This document shows, one piece after another, positions 26,801-35,019 of a stretch of 64,000 nt of DNA. The stretch is from assembly GCA_900473685.1 (NCBI GenBank), contig UCNE01000008.1:124001-188000 (forward strand), read 5' to 3'. A model generated the notes under the pieces. That model was not told the DNA's origin and made no database searches. It saw only the letters and a list, made by a program, of their open reading frames with translations. The stretch's first letter is position 1. Every line of letters begins with the position of its first letter. The translations under genes were made by a program, and so were the position numbers. Origin of the DNA: Hyphomicrobiales bacterium. Lineage in GTDB: Bacteria > Pseudomonadota > Alphaproteobacteria > Rhizobiales > Rhizobiaceae.

Positions 26801-28208
26801 GATGTGTGCTCCCATGGGTATGTCCGGTCGCAGGTCCAGGCATGATGCCCGAGGTTCTAATCGGCCCATCATCGAGATCCGGCATCGGATCGCGCGGCAG
26901 GCGCTTCATCAGCCGCAGGATATAGAAGGTGCCGGAGCCGAAGACGAAGAAGTAGACGACGATGAAGGCGATCAGCGAGGCGGCGACGGCCGGCGCGGCA
27001 ACCGGCGAGATCGAGTCCGCCGTCAGGAGCTGGCCATAGATCGTATAGGGCTGGCGGCCGACCTCGGTGGTGATCCAGCCGGCGAGCACGGCGACGAAAC
27101 CGGCAGGCCCCATCAGGACGGCCGCCCGGTGCAGCCAGTCGGCGCTGTCGAGCGTGCCCCTGAACCGACACCACAGGCTCCACAGCCCGATGCCGAGCAT
27201 GGCGAAGCCGATGCCGACCATGACACGGAAGGACGAGAAGACAACAGCGACCGGCGGCTCGAGGTTGTCCGGGATGGTATCGAGACCGGCAAGCGGCGCG
27301 TTGAGGTCATGCTTGAGGATGAGGCTGGAGAATTTTGGGATCTCGATCGCATAATCGATGCGCTTTTCCGCCGTGTTCGGGATACCGAACAGGATCAGCG
27401 GCGCGCCGTTGGGATGGCTGTCGAAATGCCCCTCCATCGCCATGACCTTGACCGGCTGGTGTTCCAGCGTGTTGAGGCCATGGAAATCGCCGGCCATGAT
27501 CTGGATCGGCGCGACGATGGTCGCCATCCACATGGCCATCGAAAACATGGTGCGCGAACGCCGTGGAGCGGTGTTCTTCAGGAGATGCCACGCGCCGACG
27601 GCGCCGACGACGAAGGCAGTGGTGAGATAGGCGGCCAGCACCATGTGCACGAGGCGGTAGGGGAAGGATGGGTTGAAAACCACCTTCCACCAGTCGAGCG
27701 GAATGAATTGTCCGGCCTCGTTCATGCCGAAGCCGGCCGGGGTCTGCATCCAGGAGTTCACGGCGAGGATCCAGGTGGCCGAGATCAGCGTGCCGAAGGC
27801 GACCATGAAGGTGGCGAGAAAATGCAGTTTCGGGCCGACCCGGTGCAGGCCGAACAGCATGACGCCGAGGAAACCCGCTTCGAGGAAGAACGCGGTCAGT
27901 ACCTCATAGCCCATCAGTGGCCCGATGATCGGTCCTGCCTTATCGGAAAAGACACTCCAGTTGGTGCCGAACTGGTAGGACATGACGATGCCCGAAACGA
28001 CGCCCATGCCGAAGGCGACGGCGAAGATCGTCTTCCAGAAGTTGAACAGGTCCATGTAGACCTGATCCTTCTTCCACAGCCACAGTGCCTCAAGGACCGC
28101 GAGAAAGCTCGCAAGGCCGATGGAGAAGGCTGGAAAGATGATGTGAAACGATACGGTGAAGGCAAACTGGATACGGGCGAGCAACGTCGCGTCAAAACTC
28201 TCGAACAC
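26790..28208 (-). CDS. cioA: Cyanide-insensitive terminal oxidase subunit I (CydA-like)
   Basis: A 472-residue quinol oxidase subunit that binds the three haems of bd-type oxidases and reduces oxygen to water. Haem ligand His22 lies in FTVSFHIIFPAFSIG, and SSFRVMVGIGF should hold the methionine ligand. The short quinol loop and the motif TEVGRQPYTIYG are typical of CioA rather than long-loop CydA. The start is a GTG at 28208, after AAAGGA at eight bases; longer frames upstream lack a ribosome site. No cydDC genes are adjacent. Low-oxygen or stress control is expected but no clear FNR/FixK box was found. Confidence 0.94.
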   Translation of the reverse strand: MFESFDATLLARIQFAFTVSFHIIFPAFSIGLASFLAVLEALWLWKKDQVYMDLFNFWKTIFAVAFGMGVVSGIVMSYQFGTNWSVFSDKAGPIIGPLMGYEVLTAFFLEAGFLGVMLFGLHRVGPKLHFLATFMVAFGTLISATWILAVNSWMQTPAGFGMNEAGQFIPLDWWKVVFNPSFPYRLVHMVLAAYLTTAFVVGAVGAWHLLKNTAPRRSRTMFSMAMWMATIVAPIQIMAGDFHGLNTLEHQPVKVMAMEGHFDSHPNGAPLILFGIPNTAEKRIDYAIEIPKFSSLILKHDLNAPLAGLDTIPDNLEPPVAVVFSSFRVMVGIGFAMLGIGLWSLWCRFRGTLDSADWLHRAAVLMGPAGFVAVLAGWITTEVGRQPYTIYGQLLTADSISPVAAPAVAASLIAFIVVYFFVFGSGTFYILRLMKRLPRDPMPDLDDGPIRTSGIMPGPATGHTHGSTHHGH

Positions 28209-28599
28209 GGTACAATCCTTTCGAGGGTCAGGCCGCCGTCTCTTGGCCTGTCCGGTCGCCACGGTTTGTCCCCGGCCGTGGCGGATGAGCATGGCGCCGA
28301 ACCCTTGGGATCATAGTCTGACTCAATGCCGCAAAAAATCAATGACATCGTTGCAACCATGATGTCACACTGCGACAATCGCCCACCTGCGGCATAGTTG
28401 CATCGGCCAGATCCAGGCCGCGGTTCGTTCATCCGTTGTCGAGGAACTTGAGCGCGATCGTCCTGAAATGCGACATCCGTAAAATTTTAACAGTCGTTTT
28501 AAGCGGCCTGAAAATCCTGGCGACTATGTTCGGTTTATCGAAGAACGAAACCTGCCGAACGGTCCTGTTGCACGATGCCAACTGTGTCTTTGCCGGGTT
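28209..28599. other. Gene-poor region upstream of cioA
   Basis: This stretch of about 390 bases contains no supportable gene. It must hold the cioAB promoter, on the minus strand near its left end. An AT-rich segment lies near 28475-28505. A partly symmetric TTGCAA/TTGATT region around 28330-28360 was considered as an FNR-type site but the half-sites do not fit. The right end leads into the candidate small RNA. Confidence 0.4.
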
Positions 28600-28740
28600 T
28601 CGATCCTGATGGCCTGCACCACTTGTCAAATCTTTGCGGTCGCGTGCAGGCCCGATCTTTCGACTGATCGCTCTTGGCGATCGACTGCTTACACTGTCCC
28701 GACTTGCCGCAGGAATGTCCCTTCCTGCGGCTTTTTCTTT
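28600..28740 (+). ncRNA. Candidate small RNA with three hairpins and terminator
   Basis: The plus strand carries a series of hairpins with no coding gene before it. The first is a perfect 9-base stem GGCCTGCAC (28611-28619) with GTGCAGGCC (28644-28652). A short GATCG/CGATC stem follows (28666-28682). A perfect 10-base stem then runs straight into a T-rich tail ending at 28740. A plus-strand terminator here has no protein gene to terminate, since both flanking genes lie on the minus strand. The 5' end is a guess, as no clear promoter was identified. I did not recognise a known rhizobial sRNA family. Confidence 0.4.
28706..28740 (+). terminator. Rho-independent terminator, plus strand
   Basis: GCCGCAGGAA (28706-28715) pairs perfectly with TTCCTGCGGC (28722-28731) across a six-base loop, followed by TTTTTCTTT. 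On the minus strand no T-run follows the stem, so it is directional and cannot serve the amidohydrolase gene whose 3' end is at 28749. Confidence 0.8.
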
Positions 28741-28748
28741 TGGATCGG

Positions 28749-29918
28749 TTATGGCCGGGCGAGATAGGCTTCCGCCAGCTCGGTCCAGAAGGCGGCGCCG
28801 ATCGGCAGCAGGTCGTCGTTGAAATTATAGCCGGGGTGATGCAGCGATTTTTCTGTTCCGGTGACGCTGGAGCCGAGGAAGAAATAGGTGCCCGGCCGGT
28901 CCTTGATCATATAGGCAAAGTCCTCGCTGCCCATGAAGGCGCGCTCGAGATCGACGACCTTGTCTGCGCCGGCAAAGCGCACGGCGAGATCGCGGACGAA
29001 ATCGGTTTCCGCCTTGTGGTTGATCGTGGCGTCGTAGCTGCGGTTATAGTCGACCGTTGCCCGCATGCCGTAGCTTGCCGCCTGGTTTTCGGCGATCAGC
29101 CGGATGCGGCGTTCCAGTTCGTCGCGCACCTTCGGGTCGAACGAGCGGATGCCGACAACGATCTCGGCGCGTTCCGGAATGATGTTGCTGGCAGAACCGC
29201 TGTGGAACGAGCCGACGGTGATGACGGTCGGGTCCATCGGGTGGATGTTGCGGGACACGATCGATTGCAGCGCCATGACGATCGACGCGCCGCAGACGAT
29301 CGGATCGGCGGTTTCCTGCGGTTCGGCGCCATGGCCGCCAAGGCCGTGAACGGTGATTTTTGCTTCATCGACTGCCGCCATGATCGGGCCTTCCCGCAGG
29401 GCGAACTGGCCGAAGGGCAGGCCGGGCTCATTGTGAAGCGCAAACACGGCATCGCAGGGGAATTTATCAAACAGGCCTTCGTCGATCATGATCTTGGCGC
29501 CGCCGAAATTTTCTTCGGCCGGCTGGAAGATCAGATGCACGGTGCCGTCGAAATTCTTGCGTTCGGCGATGGCGCGGGCGGCACCCAGCAGCATGGTCGT
29601 GTGACCGTCATGGCCGCAGGCATGCATCAGGCCGGGGGTCTTGGAGGCGTAGTCGAGACCGGTTTCCTCAAGGATCGGCAGCGCGTCCATGTCGGCACGA
29701 ATACCGATCGAGCGGTTGCTGGTGCCGTTCTTCAGCGTTGCCACAAGACCGGTCTTCGCGAGGCCCCGCGTCACGGTATAACCGAGGCTTTCCAGGCAGG
29801 TAGCGACGAAATTGGAGGTGCGGACCTCCTCAAGCCCCAATTCGGGATGGGCATGCAGGTCGCGGCGGATCGCCACCAGTTCCGGCATCGAGTTGGTCAG
29901 GTTCACATTTACGGTCAT
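28749..29918 (-). CDS. M20 family amidohydrolase (hippurate hydrolase-like)
   Basis: A 389-residue zinc peptidase-like enzyme that should cleave an N-acyl amino acid or related amide. It shows RRDLHAHPELGLEE, GIRADMDALPI, the metal-binding MHACGHDGHTTMLL, QPAEENFGGAKIMI and the C-terminal MGSEDFAYM, the full set for the HipO/AmaA/IAA-amino-acid hydrolase group. The ATG at 29918 lies one base from the stop of the upstream permease gene, so it is the last gene of the amino acid ABC transporter operon. That context suggests an acylated or conjugated amino acid as substrate. Confidence 0.92.
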   Translation of the reverse strand: MTVNVNLTNSMPELVAIRRDLHAHPELGLEEVRTSNFVATCLESLGYTVTRGLAKTGLVATLKNGTSNRSIGIRADMDALPILEETGLDYASKTPGLMHACGHDGHTTMLLGAARAIAERKNFDGTVHLIFQPAEENFGGAKIMIDEGLFDKFPCDAVFALHNEPGLPFGQFALREGPIMAAVDEAKITVHGLGGHGAEPQETADPIVCGASIVMALQSIVSRNIHPMDPTVITVGSFHSGSASNIIPERAEIVVGIRSFDPKVRDELERRIRLIAENQAASYGMRATVDYNRSYDATINHKAETDFVRDLAVRFAGADKVVDLERAFMGSEDFAYMIKDRPGTYFFLGSSVTGTEKSLHHPGYNFNDDLLPIGAAFWTELAEAYLARP

Positions 29919-29919
29919 A

Positions 29920-30759
29920 TCAGGCACCACGGGTTGGTATGCGATTTTCAAGATAGCGGAAGGCTATGACAAGTATTCCGGTCAGGCACATATAGATCAG
30001 CGCCAAAAGCAGCAGCGGCTCGTAAGTGATGTAGGTATCCTGCCGGACCTTCGAGATAACGGAATAGACGTCGATGACCGTAATGGTCGCGACCAGCGGC
30101 GTTGCCTTCAATTGCAGCACCGTTTCGCCGTTCAGCGTCGGCAACGCCCGGTGGATGGCGCGCGGCAGCCAGATGCGGCGAAACAAAGTCCAGCGGCTCA
30201 TGCCATAGGCCCGCGCCGCTTCGATTTCGCCGGCCGGTACGCCGGCAAAGGCGCCGCGCATAACCTCGCCTTCATAGGCTGCAAACGAAATCGTCAGGGC
30301 AGCGACGCCATAGGGCCAGGATTCACGCAGGTACGGCCAGAGAAAGGATTGGCGGATCGCAGGAAACTGCGGAAACAGTGAGCCAAGCCCATAATAGAGA
30401 AGCCAGAGCTGCAGCAAGAGCGGCGTGCCGCGAATGACTGTGCAGAAGCCTTTTGCCAGTGCCTTCAGTGGCCAGGGGCCGGTCACCTGCACGAGGCCGA
30501 GTGGCACCGCCAGTAGAAAGCCGAGGATTGCCGTGCTGAACAGCATCGCCAGCGTGACCATGATGCCATAGCCGAGCCGCGGCAGGTATTGCGGCAGCCA
30601 GTCCCAGCGCATGAACCAGACGATGCAGAAGACGAGCGCGGCGGCGATGGCCAGCAGCACGATGCGATGGGGTTTGAAGAAGCTCTCCGCAGTCGGCAGG
30701 TCTTCCGGCGTAAACGCCATGGCATGCGTGGTCGTGTCGGGAGGCGTCGTGTCGCTCAT
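29920..30759 (-). CDS. Polar amino acid ABC transporter permease (HisM-like)
   Basis: A 279-residue inner-membrane permease. After a hydrophilic N terminus of about 45 residues come six or so membrane segments. The EAA loop that contacts the ATPase is IEAARAYGMSRWTLFRRIWLP, and VIRGTPLLLQLWLLYYG is a hallmark of the His/Glu/Arg permease family. The ATG at 30759 overlaps the upstream permease TGA (ATGA). With the other permease, binding protein and ATPase it forms a complete importer of the histidine/arginine/octopine type. Confidence 0.92.
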   Translation of the reverse strand: MSDTTPPDTTTHAMAFTPEDLPTAESFFKPHRIVLLAIAAALVFCIVWFMRWDWLPQYLPRLGYGIMVTLAMLFSTAILGFLLAVPLGLVQVTGPWPLKALAKGFCTVIRGTPLLLQLWLLYYGLGSLFPQFPAIRQSFLWPYLRESWPYGVAALTISFAAYEGEVMRGAFAGVPAGEIEAARAYGMSRWTLFRRIWLPRAIHRALPTLNGETVLQLKATPLVATITVIDVYSVISKVRQDTYITYEPLLLLALIYMCLTGILVIAFRYLENRIPTRGA

Positions 30760-31484
30760 GATTGCTCCACGAAGCCGCGCCGCGCCCGGCGCTCGATGAT
30801 CTTGATGAAGAAATCCGAGACAAGCGTCAGCATCAGGTAGAGCGCGCCGGCGGCGCAGAAAAACAGCAGGTAGGCCTTGGTCGACCCGGCCGCCTGGCGG
30901 GTGACCAGCGTCAGCTCGGAGAAGCCAACGACGGCCAGAAGGGCCGTGTCCTTGGTGGCGATCAGCCAGAGATTGGAGAGCCCGGGAATGGCGTAAGGCA
31001 GCATGGCGGGCAGGGTTACCCGCGTCATCACCTTGGTGGGCGACATGCCGTAGGCGCGGGCTGCCTCGATCTGTCCGGGTGGTACGGCCTTGATCGCGCC
31101 ACGCAGCACTTCGGTCGTATAGGCGCCTTGCACCACGCCGATGACGAAGATGCCGGCGACCAGCCCGCTGATATCGACCTGACCGATGCCCACCAGACCA
31201 AGGACATAGTTGAGAGCGTCGGTGCCTGCGTAATAGAGCAGAAGGATCAGGACCAGTTCCGGTACGGCACGCACGATGGTGGTGTAGCATTCCATCAGGT
31301 CGCGGGTGATCGGGCCGCCATAAAGCTTGCCGCATGCACCGCCGATGCCGAGCAACAGCCCGAACGCATAGCCGCCGATGGCGATCTGGATGGAATTCAG
31401 AAGGCCGCGCAACAGCACGCCACCCCAGCCGGGCGGCTCTAGCGCCAGAAGGCTCCAGTTTATGAAGGATACAGGATCGGCCAT
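30756..31484 (-). CDS. Polar amino acid ABC transporter permease (HisQ-like)
   Basis: A 242-residue permease with about five membrane segments, the family segment TIVRAVPELVLILLLYY and the EAA loop IEAARAYGMSPTKVMTRVTLP. It pairs with the HisM-like permease, which overlaps its stop. A 207-base gap containing a palindromic repeat separates it from the upstream binding-protein gene, and may lower expression of the permeases relative to the binding protein. Confidence 0.92.
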   Translation of the reverse strand: MADPVSFINWSLLALEPPGWGGVLLRGLLNSIQIAIGGYAFGLLLGIGGACGKLYGGPITRDLMECYTTIVRAVPELVLILLLYYAGTDALNYVLGLVGIGQVDISGLVAGIFVIGVVQGAYTTEVLRGAIKAVPPGQIEAARAYGMSPTKVMTRVTLPAMLPYAIPGLSNLWLIATKDTALLAVVGFSELTLVTRQAAGSTKAYLLFFCAAGALYLMLTLVSDFFIKIIERRARRGFVEQS

Positions 31485-31521
31485 GGGTCCTCTTTACCAG
31501 GGGCTACGCGTTTGCCGCATC

Positions 31522-31667
31522 ACCCCCCTCTGTCACTGTGTGACATCTCCCCCACAAGGGGGGAGATCATTCTTTTCCCTCATCAGCCTCAATGTGAGGG
31601 AGGCGCGATCGAGCCGGTCAATCTCCCCCTTGTGGGGGAGATGTCGGCGTTGCCGACAGAGGGGGGT
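31522..31667. repeat. Palindromic intergenic repeat element
   Basis: Two arms, 31522-31566 and 31620-31667, are near inverted copies of each other. The outer ends ACCCCCCTCTG and CAGAGGGGGGT pair, and the inner blocks ATCTCCCCC and GGGGGAGAT each form their own small hairpins around CACAAG / CTTGTG. A unique spacer of about 50 bases lies between. This is the style of the short palindromic mosaic elements found between genes across Rhizobiaceae and relatives. It lies in the gap between a binding-protein gene and its permease, where a folded RNA could terminate or protect the message. Confidence 0.85.
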
Positions 31668-31691
31668 AACCCTCCGCAGGCGGTCAGCGCA

Positions 31692-32474
31692 TCACTGCCC
31701 GTAAACGTCGAAGTCGAAGTACTTCTTCGAGAACGTGTCGTAGGTACCGTTGGCGCGGATCGCCTTGATGGCGGCGTTCAGCTTGGCCTTCAGTTCATCC
31801 TCACCCTTGCGGATGCCGATACCGACGCCGGCGCCGAGAATGGCCGGGTCATCCTTGACCATGCCCTTCAGGTCGCAGCATTCCTTGCCCTGATCGCTTT
31901 TCAGGAAGGCGCCAAGCGCGATGCTGTCGGCCTGGACGGCGTCGAGACGGCCGGCGGCGAGGTCGTTGTTGGCCTCGTCCTGCGTCTGATATTCCTTCAC
32001 GGTCGCGCCGTTCTCGCCGAAATACTTGTTGGCATAGACCTGGTGGATGGTCGAAACCTGAACGCCGATCGTCTTGCCTTTCAGGCCTTCCGGCGTGGCT
32101 TCGAAGGTTTCGCTCTTCGGGCCGATGACGCCGGTCGGGGTGTTGTAGTACTTGTCGGAGAAATCGATGGTCTTCAGGCGTTCCTCGGTGATCGACATCG
32201 AGCCGATGATCATGTCGATCTTCTTCGAGGTCAGCGCCGGAATGATGCCGTCCCAGGCGACGGGTGTGATCACGCATTCAAGCTTGGCTTCGGCGCAGAT
32301 CGCCTTCTCGAATTCAACTTCCCAGCCTTCCCAGTTGCCCGAGGCATCCGGCGAAGTGAAGGGCGGATAAGGCTCGGCCGCGAAGCCGACCTTGAGGGGT
32401 TCGGCGGCGACGGCGCCGGCGGCAACAATGCCGAGCGCAAGCGACAAGGCGATGGTCTTGAGCGTCTTTTTCAT
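31692..32474 (-). CDS. Periplasmic amino acid-binding protein
   Basis: A 260-residue solute-binding protein. Residues 1-23 form a signal peptide (MKKTLKTIALSLALGIVAAG) cleaved after VAA. The mature part begins EPLKVGFAAEPYPPFTS and shows the family core GWEVEFEKAICAEA, IIGSMSITEERLKTIDFSDKYY, and a C-terminal LNAAIKAIRANGTYD. The Arg in ITEER and the Asp in the RLDAVQAD segment fit amino acid binding, as in lysine/arginine/ornithine or octopine proteins. The arginine catabolic genes across the divergent promoter make arginine-like ligands the best guess. Confidence 0.92.
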   Translation of the reverse strand: MKKTLKTIALSLALGIVAAGAVAAEPLKVGFAAEPYPPFTSPDASGNWEGWEVEFEKAICAEAKLECVITPVAWDGIIPALTSKKIDMIIGSMSITEERLKTIDFSDKYYNTPTGVIGPKSETFEATPEGLKGKTIGVQVSTIHQVYANKYFGENGATVKEYQTQDEANNDLAAGRLDAVQADSIALGAFLKSDQGKECCDLKGMVKDDPAILGAGVGIGIRKGEDELKAKLNAAIKAIRANGTYDTFSKKYFDFDVYGQ

Positions 32475-32510
32475 GCTGTTTCCCTTTTTTGGTTTTCGTT
32501 GTTTTCAGTT

Positions 32511-33284
32511 TCAGTGGATGGAGCTGATGAATTTCTTCAGGCGTTCGGATTTCGGATTGCCAAAGATCTCGTCCGGCGTTCCCTGTTCGTCGATGACGCC
32601 GTCAGCCAGGAAGACGATGTGGTTGGCGACGTTGCGGGCGAATTTCATCTCGTGGGTCACGAGGATCATCGTCCGCTTCTCCTTGGCAAGGTCGCCGATG
32701 ACGGTCAGCACTTCGCCGACGAGCTGCGGATCGAGCGCCGAAGTCGGCTCGTCAAACAGCATGACCAGCGGCTGGATCGCCAAGGCCCGGGCGATCGCCG
32801 CCCGCTGCTGCTGGCCGCCGGAGAGGAAGGCCGGATAGGCGTCGCGTTTCTCGAACAGGCCGACGCGGCGCAGGAGCGCTTCGCCGGTGGCCGTGGCCTC
32901 GTCCCTGGATTTGCCGAGCACATGGATCGGAACTTCGATGACGTTCTGGAGAATGGTCATGTGCTGCCAGAGATTGAAACTCTGGAACACCATGCCGAGC
33001 TGGGTGCGCAGCCGCTGCACCTGTTTGCGGTCCGCGGGCATCAGGCCGCCGTGACCGTCTTTCTTCATGGCGATCGTTTCGCCATGCACCGTGACCGAAC
33101 CGGACGTCGGCAGTTCCAGCATGTTGATACAGCGCAGGAAGGTCGATTTGCCCGAGCCGCTGCCGCCGATGATGGCGATCACGTCGCCCTCATTTGCAGT
33201 CAGTGAAACGCCCTTGAGCACTTCGAGCGGCCCGAAACGTTTGTGGAGGTTTGTGACCGCAATCGCCTGGGCTGGTTTCGTCAT
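32511..33284 (-). CDS. Amino acid ABC transporter ATPase
   Basis: A 257-residue ATPase of the HisP/GlnQ class. Walker A is IIGGSGSGKSTFLRC, followed by the Q-loop MVFQSFNLWQHMT, signature LSGGQQQRAAIARAL, Walker B VMLFDEPTSALDP and the switch His in LVTHEM. It is the first gene of the transporter operon, ahead of the binding protein (36-base gap). The ATG at 33284 has only an AGGA at eleven bases; longer frames upstream look noncoding. It is transcribed away from the DDAH-like gene across a 211-base control region. Confidence 0.93.
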   Translation of the reverse strand: MTKPAQAIAVTNLHKRFGPLEVLKGVSLTANEGDVIAIIGGSGSGKSTFLRCINMLELPTSGSVTVHGETIAMKKDGHGGLMPADRKQVQRLRTQLGMVFQSFNLWQHMTILQNVIEVPIHVLGKSRDEATATGEALLRRVGLFEKRDAYPAFLSGGQQQRAAIARALAIQPLVMLFDEPTSALDPQLVGEVLTVIGDLAKEKRTMILVTHEMKFARNVANHIVFLADGVIDEQGTPDEIFGNPKSERLKKFISSIH

Positions 33285-33403
33285 GAAAAGTCTGTCCTGT
33301 CGAGACAGGTCGCCAAATCTGAACGCATGAAAACAGTTCCCCTGTTTAGTCTGTCGTGCGGCATTTTTGCCTGTCACGCTGTTCCATGAAACGCATCGTG
33401 GCA

Positions 33404-33438
33404 CTTGTATAGAAATTATTCAACCGTATAATAATTTC
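33404..33438 (+). promoter_or_regulatory. Promoter with overlapping perfect palindromic operator
   Basis: GAAATTATT (33412-33420) and AATAATTTC (33430-33438) form a perfect 9-base inverted repeat around a nine-base spacer. It covers a strong plus-strand promoter: TTGTAT at 33405, 16 bases, then the consensus TATAAT at 33427. The hydrolase ATG is about 58 bases further on. A bound repressor would block RNA polymerase directly. The TetR-type gene at 34371 is the obvious candidate protein, and the site could also influence the divergent transporter operon. Confidence 0.75.
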
Positions 33439-33495
33439 GACGCTGCTTTTTTTGGCAGCCCCTCCAAATGATCAATTTTCCAACAGGAGTAGACG

Positions 33496-34374
33496 ATGAC
33501 GGCTTATGGTTCGCAGGAAATGTCGGCCAATCTGACACGCGTGCTGATGCGCCGGCCGGGCGCAAGCCTTGCCGCTGCCGATCCTGCGAAATGGCACTAC
33601 GGCCCCACCTTCAACGGCGAGAAGGCCGTGCGCCAGTATACGGAATTTGCACGGCTGGTGGAAAAGTCCGGTGCCGAAATCCTCTGGCTGGAAGACAAGG
33701 GCGATGGCCTTGCTGACGCCATGTTCACCCATGATCCGTCGCTGATGTCCGATCATGGCGCCATCCTCCTGCGTATGGGCAAGCCGCTGCGCGAAAAGGA
33801 AACGGCCTTGCATGAAGCGGCCTACAAGGCGGCGGGCATTCCGATTCTCGGCCGTATTGTTGCCCCGGGAACGGTTGAAGGCGGCGACTGCATCTGGCTC
33901 GATGCCGAAACGCTGGTTGTCGGCCGTGGCGTGCGCACCAATGAGGAGGGCATCTCCCAGTTGACGGAAATGCTCGCTCCGCATGGCATCACCGTGCTGG
34001 GTTATGACCTGCCGCTCTGGCATGGCGAGGAAGCCTGCCTGCATCTGATGTCGGTGATGAGCCCGCTGTCGCGCGATCTGGCGCTGGTGTTCGCGCCGCT
34101 CTTGCCAGCTTCGTTCTACCAGCTCTTGAAGGAATGGGGCATCACCCTGATCGAGGCGCCGGCCGACGAGTTTCACGTCAGCAACGGCCTGAGCCTCAAC
34201 GTCCTGCCGGTGCGGCCAAACGAAGTCATCATGGTCGCCGGTTTCCCCAAGACCAAGGCAGCGATGGAAGCGGCGGGCTGCAAGGTCGAGACCTTTGAGG
34301 CCGATGCGCTGTGCATCGCCTGCGAAGGTGGCCCGACCTGCCTGACCCGGCCGGTCCTGCGGCGGGCCGCATGA
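33496..34374 (+). CDS. Amidinotransferase/dimethylarginine dimethylaminohydrolase family protein
   Basis: A 292-residue guanidino-modifying hydrolase of the arginine deiminase superfamily. The nucleophile is Cys282 in GGPTCLTRP, the catalytic His is His183 in EEACLHL, and the N-terminal half contains VMRRPG-like residues (VLMRRPGAS), AMFTHDPSLM and EGGDCIW. DDAH enzymes convert methylated arginines to citrulline and methylamines; relatives act on other guanidines. AACAGGAG precedes the ATG. It leads an operon with a TetR regulator and arginine transaminase and decarboxylase genes, so arginine derivatives are the likely substrate. Confidence 0.85.
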   Translation: MTAYGSQEMSANLTRVLMRRPGASLAAADPAKWHYGPTFNGEKAVRQYTEFARLVEKSGAEILWLEDKGDGLADAMFTHDPSLMSDHGAILLRMGKPLREKETALHEAAYKAAGIPILGRIVAPGTVEGGDCIWLDAETLVVGRGVRTNEEGISQLTEMLAPHGITVLGYDLPLWHGEEACLHLMSVMSPLSRDLALVFAPLLPASFYQLLKEWGITLIEAPADEFHVSNGLSLNVLPVRPNEVIMVAGFPKTKAAMEAAGCKVETFEADALCIACEGGPTCLTRPVLRRAA

Positions 34375-35000
34375 GCCGCCGGACGTTCCATCGCGCACCG
34401 GAGGGGGAGCGGCGGCAGGAGTTGATCGAGGCAACCCTCGATACGATTGCCGAGCTTGGCCTGCGCGGTGCGACCGTCCGCCAGATCGCTATCCGGGCCG
34501 GCGTCACCGCCGGTCTCGTACGGCATTATTTCGCGTCCAAGGATCAAATGGTGGAGGAGGCCTACCGCTCGGTGCTCGCCACATTTGCGGCCAAGGCATC
34601 CGATGTTTCGGGCGATCCGGGGACGCGGCTGAAGCGTTTCATCACGCTCAACCTGACGGCGCCGGTTGCCAATGACCGCAGCCTGTCGCTCTGGGCGTCG
34701 TTCATCAGCCAGGTCCGGCTGGATCCCGAGCTTGCGGCCATCCACCGCGAAGGCTATCTCGGTTTCCGCAATGATTTGCAGGGCTTGATCGGCGATTTTC
34801 TGAAGGCGGAAGGCAGGCCTTCAGGCGAAGCCGATTGCCGCCGCCATGCGATTGCCATCAATGGCATGATAGACGGGCTGTGGCTGGAAGCCTGCCTTGC
34901 GGGCGAGCTTTTCGAAGAGGCCGAGCTTGTGGCAATCGCATTGTCGTCGAGCGAGGCCCTGTTGGGATTGCCGTTCGGCAGGGATGCCGCAATATTTTGA
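34371..35000 (+). CDS. TetR-family regulator (BetI-like)
   Basis: A 209-residue repressor-type protein. The N-terminal helix-turn-helix spans about residues 10-60, with RRQELIEATLDTIAELGL, ATVRQIAIRAGVTAGLVRHYF and KDQMVEEAY. The C-terminal helical ligand domain resembles BetI (SLWASFISQVRLDPEL, NGMIDGLWLEACL). It overlaps the hydrolase gene by ATGA, so it is made with the enzymes and probably regulates the operon. The perfect palindrome at 33412-33438 is its most likely operator; the inducer may be an arginine derivative. Confidence 0.9.
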   Translation: MSRRTFHRAPEGERRQELIEATLDTIAELGLRGATVRQIAIRAGVTAGLVRHYFASKDQMVEEAYRSVLATFAAKASDVSGDPGTRLKRFITLNLTAPVANDRSLSLWASFISQVRLDPELAAIHREGYLGFRNDLQGLIGDFLKAEGRPSGEADCRRHAIAINGMIDGLWLEACLAGELFEEAELVAIALSSSEALLGLPFGRDAAIF

Positions 35001-35019
35001 CTGAGGGCAGGAGGCTCCT

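Noticed and set aside
26763..28316. Long plus-strand open frame of 517 codons
   Set aside because: Antisense to cioA and cioB, with a highly charged His/Arg/Asp composition typical of shadow frames.
28330..28362. FNR/FixK-like box upstream of cioA
   Set aside because: TTGAT-like half-sites are present but spacing and symmetry do not fit TTGAT-N4-ATCAA.
28674..29969. Plus-strand open frame of 431 codons
   Set aside because: Antisense to the M20 amidohydrolase, whose catalytic motifs are complete.
31512..33206. Long plus-strand open frame of 564 codons
   Set aside because: It is antisense to the binding-protein and ATPase genes, has no domain, and arises from high third-position GC in those genes.
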